A DNA stretch of 64,000 nucleotides from Stomatobaculum longum (GCA_000242235.1 JH590861.1:571257-635256), one strand, 5' to 3'; counted from the first letter of the stretch, positions 26,043 through 34,909 are shown. Notes: generated by a model from the sequence alone, not told the origin. Numbers and translations: made by a program.

Positions 26043-26951
26043 TCAGCGCACTGCGCCGATGAGTTCTCTGATATCCTCGGTTCCTGTCTGCTCAAGATAA
26101 GCGGCAATCCCCGCCGCGACTTCCTCCGAAACGCAAGGATTATAAAAGTTTGCGGTGCCGACCGAAACCGCCGTCGCGCCGGCAAGTATCATCTCGATGG
26201 CATCTGCTGCGGTCGAAATGCCGCCCATGCCGATTAACGGCAGCTTGACCGCATGTGCGCAGTCATAGACCATGCGCACCGCAATCGGGTGCACCGCGGG
26301 CCCCGAGAGGCCGCCGGTGCGATTTGCGAGCACAAAGCTGCGCCGCATAATGTCGATTTTCATGCCGGTCAAGGTGTTGATGAGCGAGAGCACATCCGCG
26401 CCGCCCGCCTCCGCCGCGCGCGCAGTCTCGGTGATATCCGTGACATTCGGCGAGAGCTTGACAATTAACGGCTGCGCCGCTCTCTCCTTCACGCGGCGGG
26501 TGATGTGCTCGACCGCCTTTGCCTGCGTGCCGAAGGCAATGCCGCCCTCTTTGACATTCGGGCAGGAGATGTTGAGCTCGAGAAAATCAACCGGCGCCTC
26601 GCGGAGCCGCTCCACGACCTCGACATACTCCTCTTCGCTGTGGCCGCAGACATTGACCACGACGCGGGTGTCAAACCGCTTTAAGAAGGGCAAATCCCGC
26701 TCGAGGAAAACATCCACGCCCGGATTCTGGAGGCCGATCGCATTCAGCATGCCGCCCGGCGTCTCCGCAAGGCGAGGGGTCGGGTTGCCCGCCCACGGCA
26801 CGGCCGCGACGCCCTTGGTCACGACCGCACCGAGCTTATTTAAGTCCACAAATTCGCTGTACTCTTCGCCGGCCCCGAAGGTACCGCTCGCCGTCATCAC
26901 GGGGTTTTTTAAGGTGATTCCGGCGAGGCTCACTTCCGTCGAGATGTTCAA
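26043..26951 (-). CDS. pyrD: Dihydroorotate dehydrogenase B, catalytic subunit
   Basis: A 302-residue FMN enzyme of class 1B that oxidises dihydroorotate to orotate. The catalytic cysteine lies in LELNISCPNVKEGG near residue 135. GLSGPAVHPIAVRMVYD and PLIGMGGISTAADAIEMI form the FMN phosphate site. Class 1B enzymes pass electrons to NAD through PyrK, which is encoded immediately upstream with a 4-base overlap. There is no membrane anchor. Confidence 0.97.
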   Translation of the reverse strand: MNISTEVSLAGITLKNPVMTASGTFGAGEEYSEFVDLNKLGAVVTKGVAAVPWAGNPTPRLAETPGGMLNAIGLQNPGVDVFLERDLPFLKRFDTRVVVNVCGHSEEEYVEVVERLREAPVDFLELNISCPNVKEGGIAFGTQAKAVEHITRRVKERAAQPLIVKLSPNVTDITETARAAEAGGADVLSLINTLTGMKIDIMRRSFVLANRTGGLSGPAVHPIAVRMVYDCAHAVKLPLIGMGGISTAADAIEMILAGATAVSVGTANFYNPCVSEEVAAGIAAYLEQTGTEDIRELIGAVR

Positions 26952-27727
26952 AGCACCACCTCCTCTGCGCGAAACACCGGTCCGTCGGCGCAGACGCGCT
27001 TATTTTTGACATTCGAGTGCGCATCGACCTCCGCGCTCTCCGTAATACAGCCGAGGCAGGCGCCGATGCCGCAGGCCATGCGCTCTTCCATAGAGACCCA
27101 GAGCGGAATGCCTTCCTCCGCCGCATAGGCCTTCAGCGCGCGGAGCATGGGCAGCGGGCCGCAGCTTAAAATCGCCTTCGGCTTTTCCGGCAGCGCGCGG
27201 AGCAGATCCACAACGTTGCCCCGGATGCCGAGACTGCCGTCCTCGGTCGCAATCTTCACCTCATCGGCCGCAACCGCAAAATCCTCGAGCAAAAAGAGCT
27301 GGGACTTGCTGCGATAGCCGAGAAGGGCGGTCTTTTTCCCCGGGAGCGCCCAGAGGAGCTCAAGGAGCGGCGGAATGCCGATGCCGCCGCCGACCACTGC
27401 GGCATTGTCGAGCGCCGTCGGAAACCCGTTCCCGAGCGGGCCGAGGAGCAGAAGCTCGGTGCCCGCCGTATAGCGCGAGAGCTCTTCGGTGCCGCTTCCC
27501 TCCCGCGTCACGCGGTACACGAGGCGCAGGATACCGTTCTCGCTGTCAATGCCGCAGAGACTGATGGGGCGCGGCAGGATGTGCGCGCCGTTATTCAGAA
27601 ATACATTTACAAACTGTCCCGGGCGTGCCGCAGCCGCAATCTGCGGCGCCAGGAGCCGGAGATCATAGACGCCCGGACATAACGCGCGCTGTCCCAGTAC
27701 GGACGCGCGCTCTCTCACTTTCGTCAT
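26948..27727 (-). CDS. pyrK: Dihydroorotate dehydrogenase B, electron transfer subunit
   Basis: A 259-residue ferredoxin-reductase-like protein with FAD and a 2Fe-2S cluster that links PyrD to NAD. The FAD motif RPISLCGID is at about residues 55-63, the nucleotide region VVGGGIGIPPLLELL at about 113-127, and the cluster cysteines are in CGIGACLGCITE plus a further cysteine in KRVCADGPVF near the end. It lies between pyrF (24-base gap) and pyrD (4-base overlap). Confidence 0.96.
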   Translation of the reverse strand: MTKVRERASVLGQRALCPGVYDLRLLAPQIAAAARPGQFVNVFLNNGAHILPRPISLCGIDSENGILRLVYRVTREGSGTEELSRYTAGTELLLLGPLGNGFPTALDNAAVVGGGIGIPPLLELLWALPGKKTALLGYRSKSQLFLLEDFAVAADEVKIATEDGSLGIRGNVVDLLRALPEKPKAILSCGPLPMLRALKAYAAEEGIPLWVSMEERMACGIGACLGCITESAEVDAHSNVKNKRVCADGPVFRAEEVVL

Positions 27728-27751
27728 GTTGTGCTTCTCCCGTTCTCTGTC

Positions 27752-28675
27752 TCAGAAGCGGATGCAACGCTGCAAATCCAGAATCATGTCGACCGTCGCC
27801 TGACGCGCTGCGTCGGCGAAGGCTTCCGCGCCGAAGTTCTGATATTTCTCCTGCTTCCACGCCGCAATGATGCCGCGCGAAGAGTTCACAATGCCGCCCT
27901 CGCCCTGCGCGTTAAATGCGACCGCGAGATCCTCTGCCTTACCGCCCTGGGCGCCGTAGCCCGGAATCAGGAAGAATGTGTGCGGCATGCGCGCTCTGAG
28001 CTCCGCAAGCATCTTCGGGTAAGTCGCGCCGACCACTGCGCCGACATTGGACCACGCGCCCTCCATGAGGGACTCGCCCCAGGCGGAGGTGAGATCCGCG
28101 ACCCGCGCATAGAGCGGCTCGCCGTCAATCAGCTGGTCCTGCAACTCGCCGCTCGAGGGATTCGAGGTCTTGACGAGCACAAAAATACCCTTGTCACAGC
28201 GTCCGCAGACCTCGAGGAAGGGCTTCACGCCGTCGCTGCCGAGGTAGGGGTTCACGGTCGCCATATCCGCGTCAAAGGGGAAGAACTGCTTCTCGCCGAT
28301 GGTGATGCTGCCGAGGTGTCCCTCCGCATACGCCGCCGAGGTCGAACCGATGTCGCCGCGCTTCACATCGGCAATCACGATGAGCCCGAGCTCCTTCGCA
28401 AAGCGGACGGTCTTTTCATAGGCGATGAGGCCGGGAATTCCGAACTGCTCGTACATCGCAATCTGCGGCTTCACGGCCGGAATCAGATCCACCGTCGCCT
28501 TGATGATGGCCTCGTTAAAGCGCCAGCAGGCCTCGGCCGCTCCCTCCAAATTTTCGCCCTTCTCGGCAAACGCAGCTTTCTTTACCTCGTCCGGAATATA
28601 CGCCAGCATGGGATCCAGCCCCACGCAGACCGGTGCCTTGGTCTCTTTGATTTTATTCAGTAAAGTTGTAATCAT
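27752..28675 (-). CDS. pyrF: Orotidine 5'-phosphate decarboxylase (type 2)
   Basis: A 307-residue enzyme that makes UMP. It belongs to the longer type 2 subfamily: VCVGLDPMLAYIPDE at the N terminus, and the catalytic DVKRGDIGSTSAAYAEGHLG (about residues 100-119) with the Lys-Asp pair. It is the first gene of the pyrF-K-D-E operon, behind a consensus promoter, with an AGGAGG site before the ATG. No PyrR-type attenuator was seen in the 40-base leader. Confidence 0.96.
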   Translation of the reverse strand: MITTLLNKIKETKAPVCVGLDPMLAYIPDEVKKAAFAEKGENLEGAAEACWRFNEAIIKATVDLIPAVKPQIAMYEQFGIPGLIAYEKTVRFAKELGLIVIADVKRGDIGSTSAAYAEGHLGSITIGEKQFFPFDADMATVNPYLGSDGVKPFLEVCGRCDKGIFVLVKTSNPSSGELQDQLIDGEPLYARVADLTSAWGESLMEGAWSNVGAVVGATYPKMLAELRARMPHTFFLIPGYGAQGGKAEDLAVAFNAQGEGGIVNSSRGIIAAWKQEKYQNFGAEAFADAARQATVDMILDLQRCIRF

Positions 28676-28713
28676 CGCTTCCTCCTGTCGGCGGCAACAA
28701 ATATGTTTTTCCC

Positions 28714-28742
28714 ATTATATGTTTTTTTGCCCCACCGTGCAA
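28714..28742 (-). promoter_or_regulatory. Promoter of the pyrFKDE operon
   Basis: On the reverse strand TTGCAC (28737-28742) and a perfect TATAAT (28714-28719) are separated by 17 bases. Confidence 0.88.
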
Positions 28743-28805
28743 TGCGGGATGCCTCTTTACGGTTTTCTTACAGCTTTTCTCCGCGTCGCACAGGGCACAA
28801 ATCTA

Positions 28806-28814
28806 TGCTATAAT
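28806..28814 (+). promoter_or_regulatory. Extended -10 promoter of the GNAT gene
   Basis: The sequence TGCTATAAT is an extended -10 element with perfect TATAAT at 28809-28814; the -35 region is poor. It lies about 50 bases before the chosen start and rules out the in-frame ATG at 28813, which falls within the -10 hexamer. Confidence 0.75.
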
Positions 28815-28866
28815 GGAAAAAATTTACGACCTGATATGTAATGCAGAAGATGCAGATGGGAGCCCT

Positions 28867-29646
28867 ATGAAATTAACAGAACAAGATCGATTCAACCATG
28901 GGGAGCAGGACCGAATCCTGGCTCTCCTGAAGCGTTGCCATGAAAAGGAAGCCTTTTCGATGTCTTTCCCGCTCCGCGAGCCCGGCACCAAGTACCTTCT
29001 CGCCTATGCGGACGAAGACGCCAAGGAGCTCTGCGCCGCAATGGCACTCTGCGGCCTCGGCGACCAGATTTTTGAGGTCTATGCCTTCACGGACCCGGAC
29101 CACCGCAGACAGGGCTATTTCCACCGCCTCTGGGAAAAGGCAAAAATTACATTCCCGGGCAAGAGCTTAAAGGGCTCCGCTCCGATTGTCCGCTTTGCCG
29201 TGGACAGCGCCTGCAAGGATGCTCTGCCGGTGCTGCTCTCGATCGGTGCCCACCTCGCCGAGGAGGAGACCGAGATGGCCTGCAGCCTCGAGGACAAGGA
29301 GACCCCGGATCCGCGCTACCGTTTCCGCGAGTCCAAGCCCTCGGCGGAAGGCTTCCGCGCCTATGAGATTTTCCGCCCGAACGAGAAGCGCCCGGCTTTC
29401 CGCTGCTTTGTGACGCCGATGAAGGATCATAACGCCTACCTGCACCGCGTCTCGGTGCGAAAGGAATTAGTGGGACAGGGTGTCGGCAGCGAGCTCTTCC
29501 CGCAGTTCCTGGGGCTCTTAAAGAAGCTCGGCTACAAAAAAGCGACCATGCAGGTCACGGCTTCCAATACGCCGGCAGTCCGCCTCTATACGGCAAACGG
29601 CTTCCGGGAGACCACTTCGCTCCGCTACTATGAGCTGATGCTCTGA
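28867..29646 (+). CDS. GNAT family N-acetyltransferase
   Basis: A 259-residue protein with features of two GNAT-like halves. The C-terminal half (about residues 165-259) has the acetyl-CoA-binding motif in VRKELVGQGVGSELFPQFL, then KKATMQVTASNTPAVRLYTANGF read in parts, the classical end of a GNAT domain. The N-terminal half contains FTDPDHRRQGYFHRLWEKAK, also GNAT-like. The substrate is unknown. The ATG at 28867 is chosen because GGGAG lies four bases upstream and the upstream ATG is inside the promoter. It is a single-gene unit ended by a strong hairpin. Confidence 0.88.
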   Translation: MKLTEQDRFNHGEQDRILALLKRCHEKEAFSMSFPLREPGTKYLLAYADEDAKELCAAMALCGLGDQIFEVYAFTDPDHRRQGYFHRLWEKAKITFPGKSLKGSAPIVRFAVDSACKDALPVLLSIGAHLAEEETEMACSLEDKETPDPRYRFRESKPSAEGFRAYEIFRPNEKRPAFRCFVTPMKDHNAYLHRVSVRKELVGQGVGSELFPQFLGLLKKLGYKKATMQVTASNTPAVRLYTANGFRETTSLRYYELML

Positions 29647-29665
29647 GTCTGACGCAATTCATTGA

Positions 29666-29723
29666 AATCCCCGTCTCGCTCCGCCCGCGATACATCAGGC
29701 CGCGCGAGACAGGGATTTTTTTG
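29666..29723 (+). terminator. Terminator after the GNAT gene
   Basis: Arms of 14 bases (29666-29679 and 29704-29717), with one mismatch, flank a 24-base loop and end in seven T residues. It starts 20 bases after the stop codon. Confidence 0.85.
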
Positions 29724-29773
29724 TTCCTTTGTCTTCTTGTTTTTTTGCTTTTTTCGAATTTCTTATCCCTTGA

Positions 29774-30092
29774 TTCTCTTGCCCCTTACTTCTCTTTCCC
29801 CTTGATTCTCTCACTACTTACTTCTCTCACCCCTGGATTCTCTCGCCCCTTGATTCTCTTGCCTCTTGCTTCTCTCGCCCTTGATTCTCTTGCCCCTTAC
29901 TTCTCTCGCCTCTTACTTCTCTTGTCTCTTACTTCTCTCCCTCTCACTTCTCTCGCCTCGTACTTCTCTCTCGCCCCTTGATTTTCTTGCCTCTTGTTTC
30001 TCTCGCCTCTTATTTCTCTTGCCTCTTACTTCTCTCGCTTCTTACTTCTCTTGCCTCTTACTTCTCTCGCTTCTTACTTCCTTGTCTCTTGA
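29774..30092. repeat. 16-bp tandem minisatellite, about 20 copies
   Basis: About twenty head-to-tail copies of a 16-base unit with consensus TTCTCTYGCCYCTTAC occupy this stretch, with degenerate partial copies on both sides (from about 29760 and to about 30100). Four copies are 15 or 18 bases long. Units ending TTAC and TTGA alternate, and the last copies form a 32-base higher-order unit: 30014-30045 and 30046-30077 are identical. The plus strand is almost purely pyrimidine with interspersed G and A. Together with the flanking A/T-rich sequence it fills the 597 bases between the GNAT gene and the DUF4491 gene; no gene is seen here. Confidence 0.95.
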
Positions 30093-30243
30093 TTCTCTTT
30101 TTCTTCGTATCATAATTTTTCTTTTTGTTGCCACGGCACTTTTTTTTCTTACCGTGCTCTGCTATTCTCATCCTGTCAATCTTGATTAGCAGTATGAAAC
30201 TGCTTCCCTTTCGTGGTATTGCTGTGAAGAGAAAGGATGTCCC

Positions 30244-30531
30244 ATGAATTTGAACGGCCTCTTGATCGGTTTCGGTGCCTTTTTGATGATAGGCGCCTTT
30301 CACCCCATCGTCATAAAGAGCGAATACTATATCGGCAAACAAATCTGGCCGCTCTTTGCCCTGCTCGGCGTCGCGGCACTCGCAGTCTCCCTATTTCTCC
30401 GCGGGACGGTTCCGAGCGCTCTCACAGCCGTCTTCGGCGTGAGCTGCCTCTGGAGTATCCTCGAACTCTTTGAGCAAGAGGAGCGCGTCAAAAAGGGCTG
30501 GTTCCCGAAAAATCCGAAGAAAAAAGACTGA
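30244..30531 (+). CDS. Small membrane protein, DUF4491 family
   Basis: A 95-residue protein with three hydrophobic segments (about 3-22, 33-52 and 57-72). The landmarks GLLIGFGAFLMIGAFHP, IKSEYYIGKQIWP and SILELFEQEERVKKGWFPKNP match the DUF4491 family known from Lachnospiraceae and other anaerobes; its function is unknown. The ATG at 30244 has AAAGGA about seven bases upstream. It stands alone between the minisatellite and a noncoding region. Confidence 0.92.
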   Translation: MNLNGLLIGFGAFLMIGAFHPIVIKSEYYIGKQIWPLFALLGVAALAVSLFLRGTVPSALTAVFGVSCLWSILELFEQEERVKKGWFPKNPKKKD

Positions 30532-30566
30532 ACCGAAACGCTTCGCTCGGTCGCCTTTCAGACCGG

Positions 30567-30764
30567 ATGATGCGCCTCCTGTGGCAGCATTCGTGTATTT
30601 TCGCTCTCCGTGCGGGCACATGTCCTGCCCCCTGTGATGCGGATGGTTACGCAGCTCTTTATCCGAATTCAGTTGACTTTTGTAATCTAAGCTAAAATGC
30701 TTTGTTATATCCCCGTTCGGATAAAATGATGCACCTCATATGACAGATTTTGGATATTTCCGCT
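30567..30764 (+). repeat. Pair of diverged 39-base direct repeats
   Basis: Copy A is 30567-30605 and copy B is 30726-30764. Both start ATGATGC, share CCTC, CAG and the ending CGCT, and agree at 29 of 39 positions without gaps. Most differences are transitions. Confidence 0.6.
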
Positions 30765-30981
30765 TGCTCCTGGATGAGGTGCGTATCCGTTTCACCTCAT
30801 CTCGGATTTTTCGGCCGAGCGGACAAAAAGAGCCGGTAATTCAAGCCCTTGCGGTATAAGGCTTTTCCCTGCTTACCGCTTCCTTGAAACAGTATGGTTG
30901 AAGGAAAATGTCAGAAAGCATGCCATCCGGCCTTCTTGTAGCGGGCCTTGTATGACATACGGGCAGAATAAGAAAACTTAC

Positions 30982-31017
30982 GCAAAAAGCTGCGTGCATC
31001 TGCACGCAGCTTTTTGC
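30982..31017. terminator. Terminator of pheST (bidirectional)
   Basis: A near-perfect palindrome with 17-base arms (30982-30998 and 31001-31017) begins with AAAAA and ends with TTTTT, so it can stop transcription from either side. It lies about 75 bases after the pheT stop. Confidence 0.9.
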
Positions 31018-31091
31018 TTCGCCCGCGGAAAGACAGGTTCTTATTGTTCCGCATGGGGCGATGACGGTTCTTCTTTTTAAGCGCTCTTTCC

Positions 31092-33512
31092 TCAGACGCG
31101 GAGCGCAATGTCACAGCTTGTCTTTAACTTCTCCAGAATCTCCTGCGTCAGCTTGTCGAGTTCTTCCGGCGCAAACGCCTTTTCCTCCGGGCGGAAGGTC
31201 AGGGTAAACGCGAGGCTCTTCTTCGTCGGCGGTATCGGCGCACCCTCGTAGATATCGAAGAGCTTCACCTCGCGAATCAGCGGGCTGCAGCCCTGAATCA
31301 GATTCACGACCTGCTCGCAGCTGATTGCCTTGTCCATGACGAGTGCCAGGTCACGCTGCACCTCCGGGAACTTCGGAAGCGGCGTAAAGTAGACCGGCTC
31401 GTGCGGCAGGCTCTCGATGGTGTCGAGATCCAGCTCTGCGAGATAGGCATCCGTGCGGAGATTCAGCTCCCCGGCAATATCGTAAGCGAGCTTGCCGAGG
31501 TAACCCACCTTCACCTCGCCAACATAGACCGCTGCGGTCTGATAGGGGTGCGTGAACGGCTCGGTCGACGCCTCGTAGCGGAACTTGACATGCAAACTCT
31601 CGGCTGCGAGGTCCAGGGCTCCCTTCAGCGTAAAGAAGCTCTCCTCCTTGCCGAAGAACGCAAATGCTAAGTGCGCTCTCTCCTCCGGGTAATCCGTGAG
31701 CGGCAGAGACTTCGGGATGAAGACCTTCGCGAGCTCAAAGAGGCGTCCGGAGAGATTTCCGGCCTTCTGGTTCCGCATCACGGCATTCGCCATGGAGGGC
31801 GAGAGTACCGTGCGCATGAGCGAGAGTTCCTCGCTGATCGGATTCAGAATGCGAATTGCGCGAAGTGCCTCGCTCCCTTCGGGATAGCGGAACAGCTTTA
31901 AATCCGCCGGGGAGAAGAAGGAATAGTGAATTGCCTCGTACATGCCGCCGCCCGCGAGAGTTTCCTTTAACTTGAGCTCACGGCGCTGTCTCTCGTTAAG
32001 ACCGCCGCTCGTGACCTCCGCGCTCTTTAAGAAGCTCGGCACGAGGTGCTCGTAGCCGTAGAAGCGAATCACCTCTTCGGCGACATCCTGATAGCTCTCC
32101 ATGTCCTCGCGATAAGCGGGAATCTTGAGGCGCAGTGCATCGCCCTCGAGTTCCGGCTCCATATCGAGGTTTGCGAGGATGCGGCACACTGCCTCTCCCG
32201 GCACCTCGATGCCGAGCACACCGTTCACGCGGGCCAGGCTCACCGTAAGCGGGCGCTTCTCAATGCTGTTGCCCGTATTCTTGCCTGCGCACTCATCCGT
32301 GACGGTGCCGGCGCCGAGCTCTTCGGTCAGATGCAGGGCGCGCTTCATCGCGAGCTCCACCGTGTACTCGTCCGTGCCCTTCTCAAAGTGTGCGCTCGCA
32401 TCGGTGCGCTTTCCGAGCGCGCGGGCGCTGCGGCGGATGTTGTCGCGCGCAAACTTTGCCGCCTCGAAGACGACCGCGGTCGTCGTATCCTTAATCTCCG
32501 AATTGAGGCCGCCCATGATGCCTGCAAGGCCGACCGGCTTCTCGCCGTCGCAAATTAAAAGATTGCTCTCGGTGAGCGTCAGCTCCTGCTCATCGAGGGT
32601 CACGAGCTTCTCGCCTTCCTTCGCCGTGCGCACCACAATGCGGTCGCCCGCTAAGTCGCGGCGGTCAAAGGCGTGCATCGGCTGACCGAGCTCCAGCATC
32701 ACATAGTTTGTGATGTCCACCATGTTGGAAATCGCGCTCACGCCGACCAGGCTCAGGCGACGGCGAAGCCACGCGGGCGAGGACGCAATTTTCACATCCT
32801 TCACCGCATGCGCCTCATAGCGCGGGCAGTACTGCGGCGCTTCCACCTCGACCTGAAGCGTGTGCGGCTCGGTCTTCTCCTCGCGGTAGGAAACCGGCAG
32901 GGGCTTCATCTCCTTGCCGAGGACGGCCGCCACTTCTCGCGCAATGCCGTAGATCCCCTGGCAGTCCGGGCGGTTTGCCGTAATCGCAATGTCGAAGAGC
33001 CAGTCGTCGAGACCCACGATGGGCTTCACATCCGCGCCCGGAGCCGCATCGTCCGGCAACACGAGGAGGCCGTTATAGCCCGCGCCCGGATACAGGTCCT
33101 CGTTAAGACCCAGCTCCATGCCGGAGCAGAGCATGCCGAAGGAGTCGTAACCGCGGAGCTTGCCCGCCTGAATGGTCGCGGTGCCGACAATCTCCGTTCT
33201 CTCCTTGTTGGTCTCACAGACCGTTGCGCCGACCAGGGCAGTCGGGAACTTCTTGCCCGCCTCCACATTGTCCGCGCCGCAGCAGATTTGGAACTTGCCC
33301 TCACTGCCGCAGTCTACTTCGCAGAGATGCAAATGCGTGCCCTCGATGGGCTCGCAGCTTGTCACAAGACCCACAACAACGCGCGAAATCCGCGCGCCGA
33401 CTTCCTCCAAGTTCTCCACTTCAAAACCGCAGGAGAAGAGCTTCTCCTCGAGTTCCTGCGGGGTGCAATCGATATCTACATATTCTCTAAGCCAACTGAA
33501 CGGCGCTATCAT
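31092..33512 (-). CDS. pheT: Phenylalanyl-tRNA synthetase beta subunit
   Basis: An 806-residue chain of the alpha2-beta2 synthetase that charges tRNA-Phe. In order: an N-terminal tRNA-binding OB domain (about 40-150, with VVGLVTSCEPI and DSFGMLCSGMELGL), the B3/B4 editing region, the B5 domain, a catalytic-like core, and the C-terminal FDX-ACB anticodon-binding domain (about 712-806, beginning LPKFPEVQRDLALV). Length is typical. It follows pheS by 12 bases and is controlled by the same T-box. Confidence 0.98.
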   Translation of the reverse strand: MIAPFSWLREYVDIDCTPQELEEKLFSCGFEVENLEEVGARISRVVVGLVTSCEPIEGTHLHLCEVDCGSEGKFQICCGADNVEAGKKFPTALVGATVCETNKERTEIVGTATIQAGKLRGYDSFGMLCSGMELGLNEDLYPGAGYNGLLVLPDDAAPGADVKPIVGLDDWLFDIAITANRPDCQGIYGIAREVAAVLGKEMKPLPVSYREEKTEPHTLQVEVEAPQYCPRYEAHAVKDVKIASSPAWLRRRLSLVGVSAISNMVDITNYVMLELGQPMHAFDRRDLAGDRIVVRTAKEGEKLVTLDEQELTLTESNLLICDGEKPVGLAGIMGGLNSEIKDTTTAVVFEAAKFARDNIRRSARALGKRTDASAHFEKGTDEYTVELAMKRALHLTEELGAGTVTDECAGKNTGNSIEKRPLTVSLARVNGVLGIEVPGEAVCRILANLDMEPELEGDALRLKIPAYREDMESYQDVAEEVIRFYGYEHLVPSFLKSAEVTSGGLNERQRRELKLKETLAGGGMYEAIHYSFFSPADLKLFRYPEGSEALRAIRILNPISEELSLMRTVLSPSMANAVMRNQKAGNLSGRLFELAKVFIPKSLPLTDYPEERAHLAFAFFGKEESFFTLKGALDLAAESLHVKFRYEASTEPFTHPYQTAAVYVGEVKVGYLGKLAYDIAGELNLRTDAYLAELDLDTIESLPHEPVYFTPLPKFPEVQRDLALVMDKAISCEQVVNLIQGCSPLIREVKLFDIYEGAPIPPTKKSLAFTLTFRPEEKAFAPEELDKLTQEILEKLKTSCDIALRV

Positions 33513-33524
33513 CTCTCTGCCTCC

Positions 33525-34559
33525 TTACGCATTGATCTGCCGGAGCACGCGGAGATCCGACTCGAACAGATACTTAATGTTACCGATGCCGTACTTCAGC
33601 ATTGCGACGCGCTCGATGCCGATTCCGAAGGCGAAACCGGAGTATACATCCGAGTCGATGCCGCAGTTCTCGAGCACCTTCTTGTTCACGACGCCCGCGC
33701 CGAGAATCTCGATCCAGCCCGTTCCCTTGCAGAGTCGACAGCCTTTGCCGCCGCAGGAGAAGCAGCTCACATCGACCTCGACCGAGGGCTCCGTGAACGG
33801 GAAATAGGAGGGACGGAGGCGGGTCTTCACACCCGCGCCGAAGAACTTTTCGACAAACTTGTCGAGCATACCCTGAAGGTCGCAGAGCGTGATGCCCTTA
33901 TCTACCACGAGGCCCTCCATCTGGGTAAACATCGGGGAGTGCGTCGCGTCGTCGTCCGAGCGGAACACCTTGCCCGGGGAGAGAATCTTAATCGGCGGCT
34001 TCTGCTTTTCCATCACGTGAATCTGTCCCGCCGAGGTCTGGGTGCGGAGCAGGAACTTATCGCTCAGATAAAAAGTGTCCTGCATGTCGCGCGCCGGGTG
34101 ATCCTTAGGTGTGTTGAGCGCGGTGAAGTTGTAGTAGTCGGTCTCGATCTCCGCGCCCTCGTAAATCTCAAAGCCCATGCCCGCAAACGCCTCAATCATC
34201 TGATTTCGGACCAGCGTGTCCGGGTGGAGATTGCCGCGCGGAATTTCCGTGCCCGGCAGCGTGACATCAATCTTCTCTGTCTCGTAGCGGTGATTTAACT
34301 CTGCCTCTCTCGCCTGCTTTTCGAGTGCGGTCAGCTTTTCAAGCACCCAGTCCTTCAGCGCATTCACTTCCTTGCCGAAATCCGCCTTTTCCGCCGACGG
34401 TACGCTCTTCATCTGCTTCATGAGTCCGCTGACCAGGCCGTCCTTCCGGTCCAGAAATTCTTTCCGGAGCGCGTACAGGGTCTCGGAATTCTTTTCCTGC
34501 ATCTGTTCGGCTCTCTCGGCGAAGCGCTGCTTTAAATCCTCAAATTGCTTCTTGTCCAT
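33525..34559 (-). CDS. pheS: Phenylalanyl-tRNA synthetase alpha subunit
   Basis: A 344-residue class II synthetase catalytic chain. After an N-terminal coiled coil (about 1-95), motif 2 is recognisable in [15 protein letters not shown] and motif 3 in [17 protein letters not shown], with [17 protein letters not shown] before the latter. A CxxC...CxxC-like stretch ([17 protein letters not shown]) in the catalytic domain is common in this family. It is the first gene of T-box-pheS-pheT. Confidence 0.98.
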   Translation of the reverse strand: MDKKQFEDLKQRFAERAEQMQEKNSETLYALRKEFLDRKDGLVSGLMKQMKSVPSAEKADFGKEVNALKDWVLEKLTALEKQAREAELNHRYETEKIDVTLPGTEIPRGNLHPDTLVRNQMIEAFAGMGFEIYEGAEIETDYYNFTALNTPKDHPARDMQDTFYLSDKFLLRTQTSAGQIHVMEKQKPPIKILSPGKVFRSDDDATHSPMFTQMEGLVVDKGITLCDLQGMLDKFVEKFFGAGVKTRLRPSYFPFTEPSVEVDVSCFSCGGKGCRLCKGTGWIEILGAGVVNKKVLENCGIDSDVYSGFAFGIGIERVAMLKYGIGNIKYLFESDLRVLRQINA

Positions 34560-34599
34560 GCCTCTCTCCTTTTCTTTGACTGCGCGGGAAAATAAAAAA

Positions 34600-34866
34600 G
34601 GATACAGAGAGCAAGCTCTCTGTATCCGGGACGAGTTATTTAACCCGCGGTACCACCCGCATTATCCGCTTGTGCCGCGGACCGCTCATTGTTTCCTTGA
34701 CGCGGAAAGACGTCGAAACCTACTGGGGCACGCCCGTTCGGCTCCGCTGCTCCGACGCGAAGGTTCGCCCTCCGGTGTCACGGCGGAAATCTCAGCTCTC
34801 TCCCGCTCTCTGTGCGCTCTGCCGGTGCTACTGTGCGTCTTCACTGCATTTGATGATTCAATTCCG
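34600..34866 (-). promoter_or_regulatory. T-box riboswitch (phenylalanine) upstream of pheST
   Basis: On the reverse strand the leader has the AGAGAG-GCTGAGA elements of stem I, a specifier context AACCTTCGCGTCGGAGC with TTC (Phe) at 34761-34759, the T-box core GGTGGTACCGCG at 34658-34647, and a perfect 12-bp terminator stem (34600-34611 with 34616-34627) followed by T residues. Uncharged tRNA-Phe should promote antitermination. The specifier matches the downstream genes. Confidence 0.95.
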
Positions 34867-34870
34867 AACC

Positions 34871-34899
34871 AGCATAAGCTGAGGGCCGCAAAAAGTCAA
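34871..34899 (-). promoter_or_regulatory. Promoter of the pheST T-box leader
   Basis: On the reverse strand TTGACT (34894-34899) and TATGCT (34871-34876) are spaced by exactly 17 bases, directly upstream of the T-box and 11 bases from the stop codon of the upstream gene. Confidence 0.8.
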
Positions 34900-34909
34900 G
34901 TTCTCTTCC

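Larger units (their letters stand above)
30532..31091. other. Noncoding region with hairpins and a diverged direct repeat
   Basis: These 560 bases between the DUF4491 gene and pheT hold no convincing gene. They contain two diverged 39-base direct repeats (30567-30605 and 30726-30764, 29 of 39 identical, no gaps), a set of competing hairpins at 30718-30801, a weak terminator-like hairpin near 30843-30863, and the pheT terminator at 30982-31017. A TTGACT and a TAAAAT (30673-30678, 30693-30698) precede the hairpins but are only 14 bases apart, so promoter activity is doubtful. Confidence 0.7.

Noticed and set aside
28813-28866. Upstream ATG giving a longer GNAT protein
   Set aside because: This ATG lies within the TATAAT promoter element, so it would not be transcribed.
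29774-30092. CRISPR array
   Set aside because: The repeats are contiguous 16-base units with no unique spacers and no cas genes nearby.
29721-30189. Two open frames of leucine/serine/phenylalanine-rich sequence in the minisatellite
   Set aside because: They are open only because the pyrimidine-rich repeat has few stops in those frames; the 16-base period is not a multiple of three and no ribosome site is present.
30898-31080. A 60-codon plus-strand frame downstream of the DUF4491 gene
   Set aside because: It runs through the pheT terminator hairpin and has no ribosome site or recognisable sequence.
32673-34298. A 541-codon plus-strand frame opposite pheT and pheS
   Set aside because: It is a shadow of two well-identified synthetase genes, with no ribosome site or recognisable domain.
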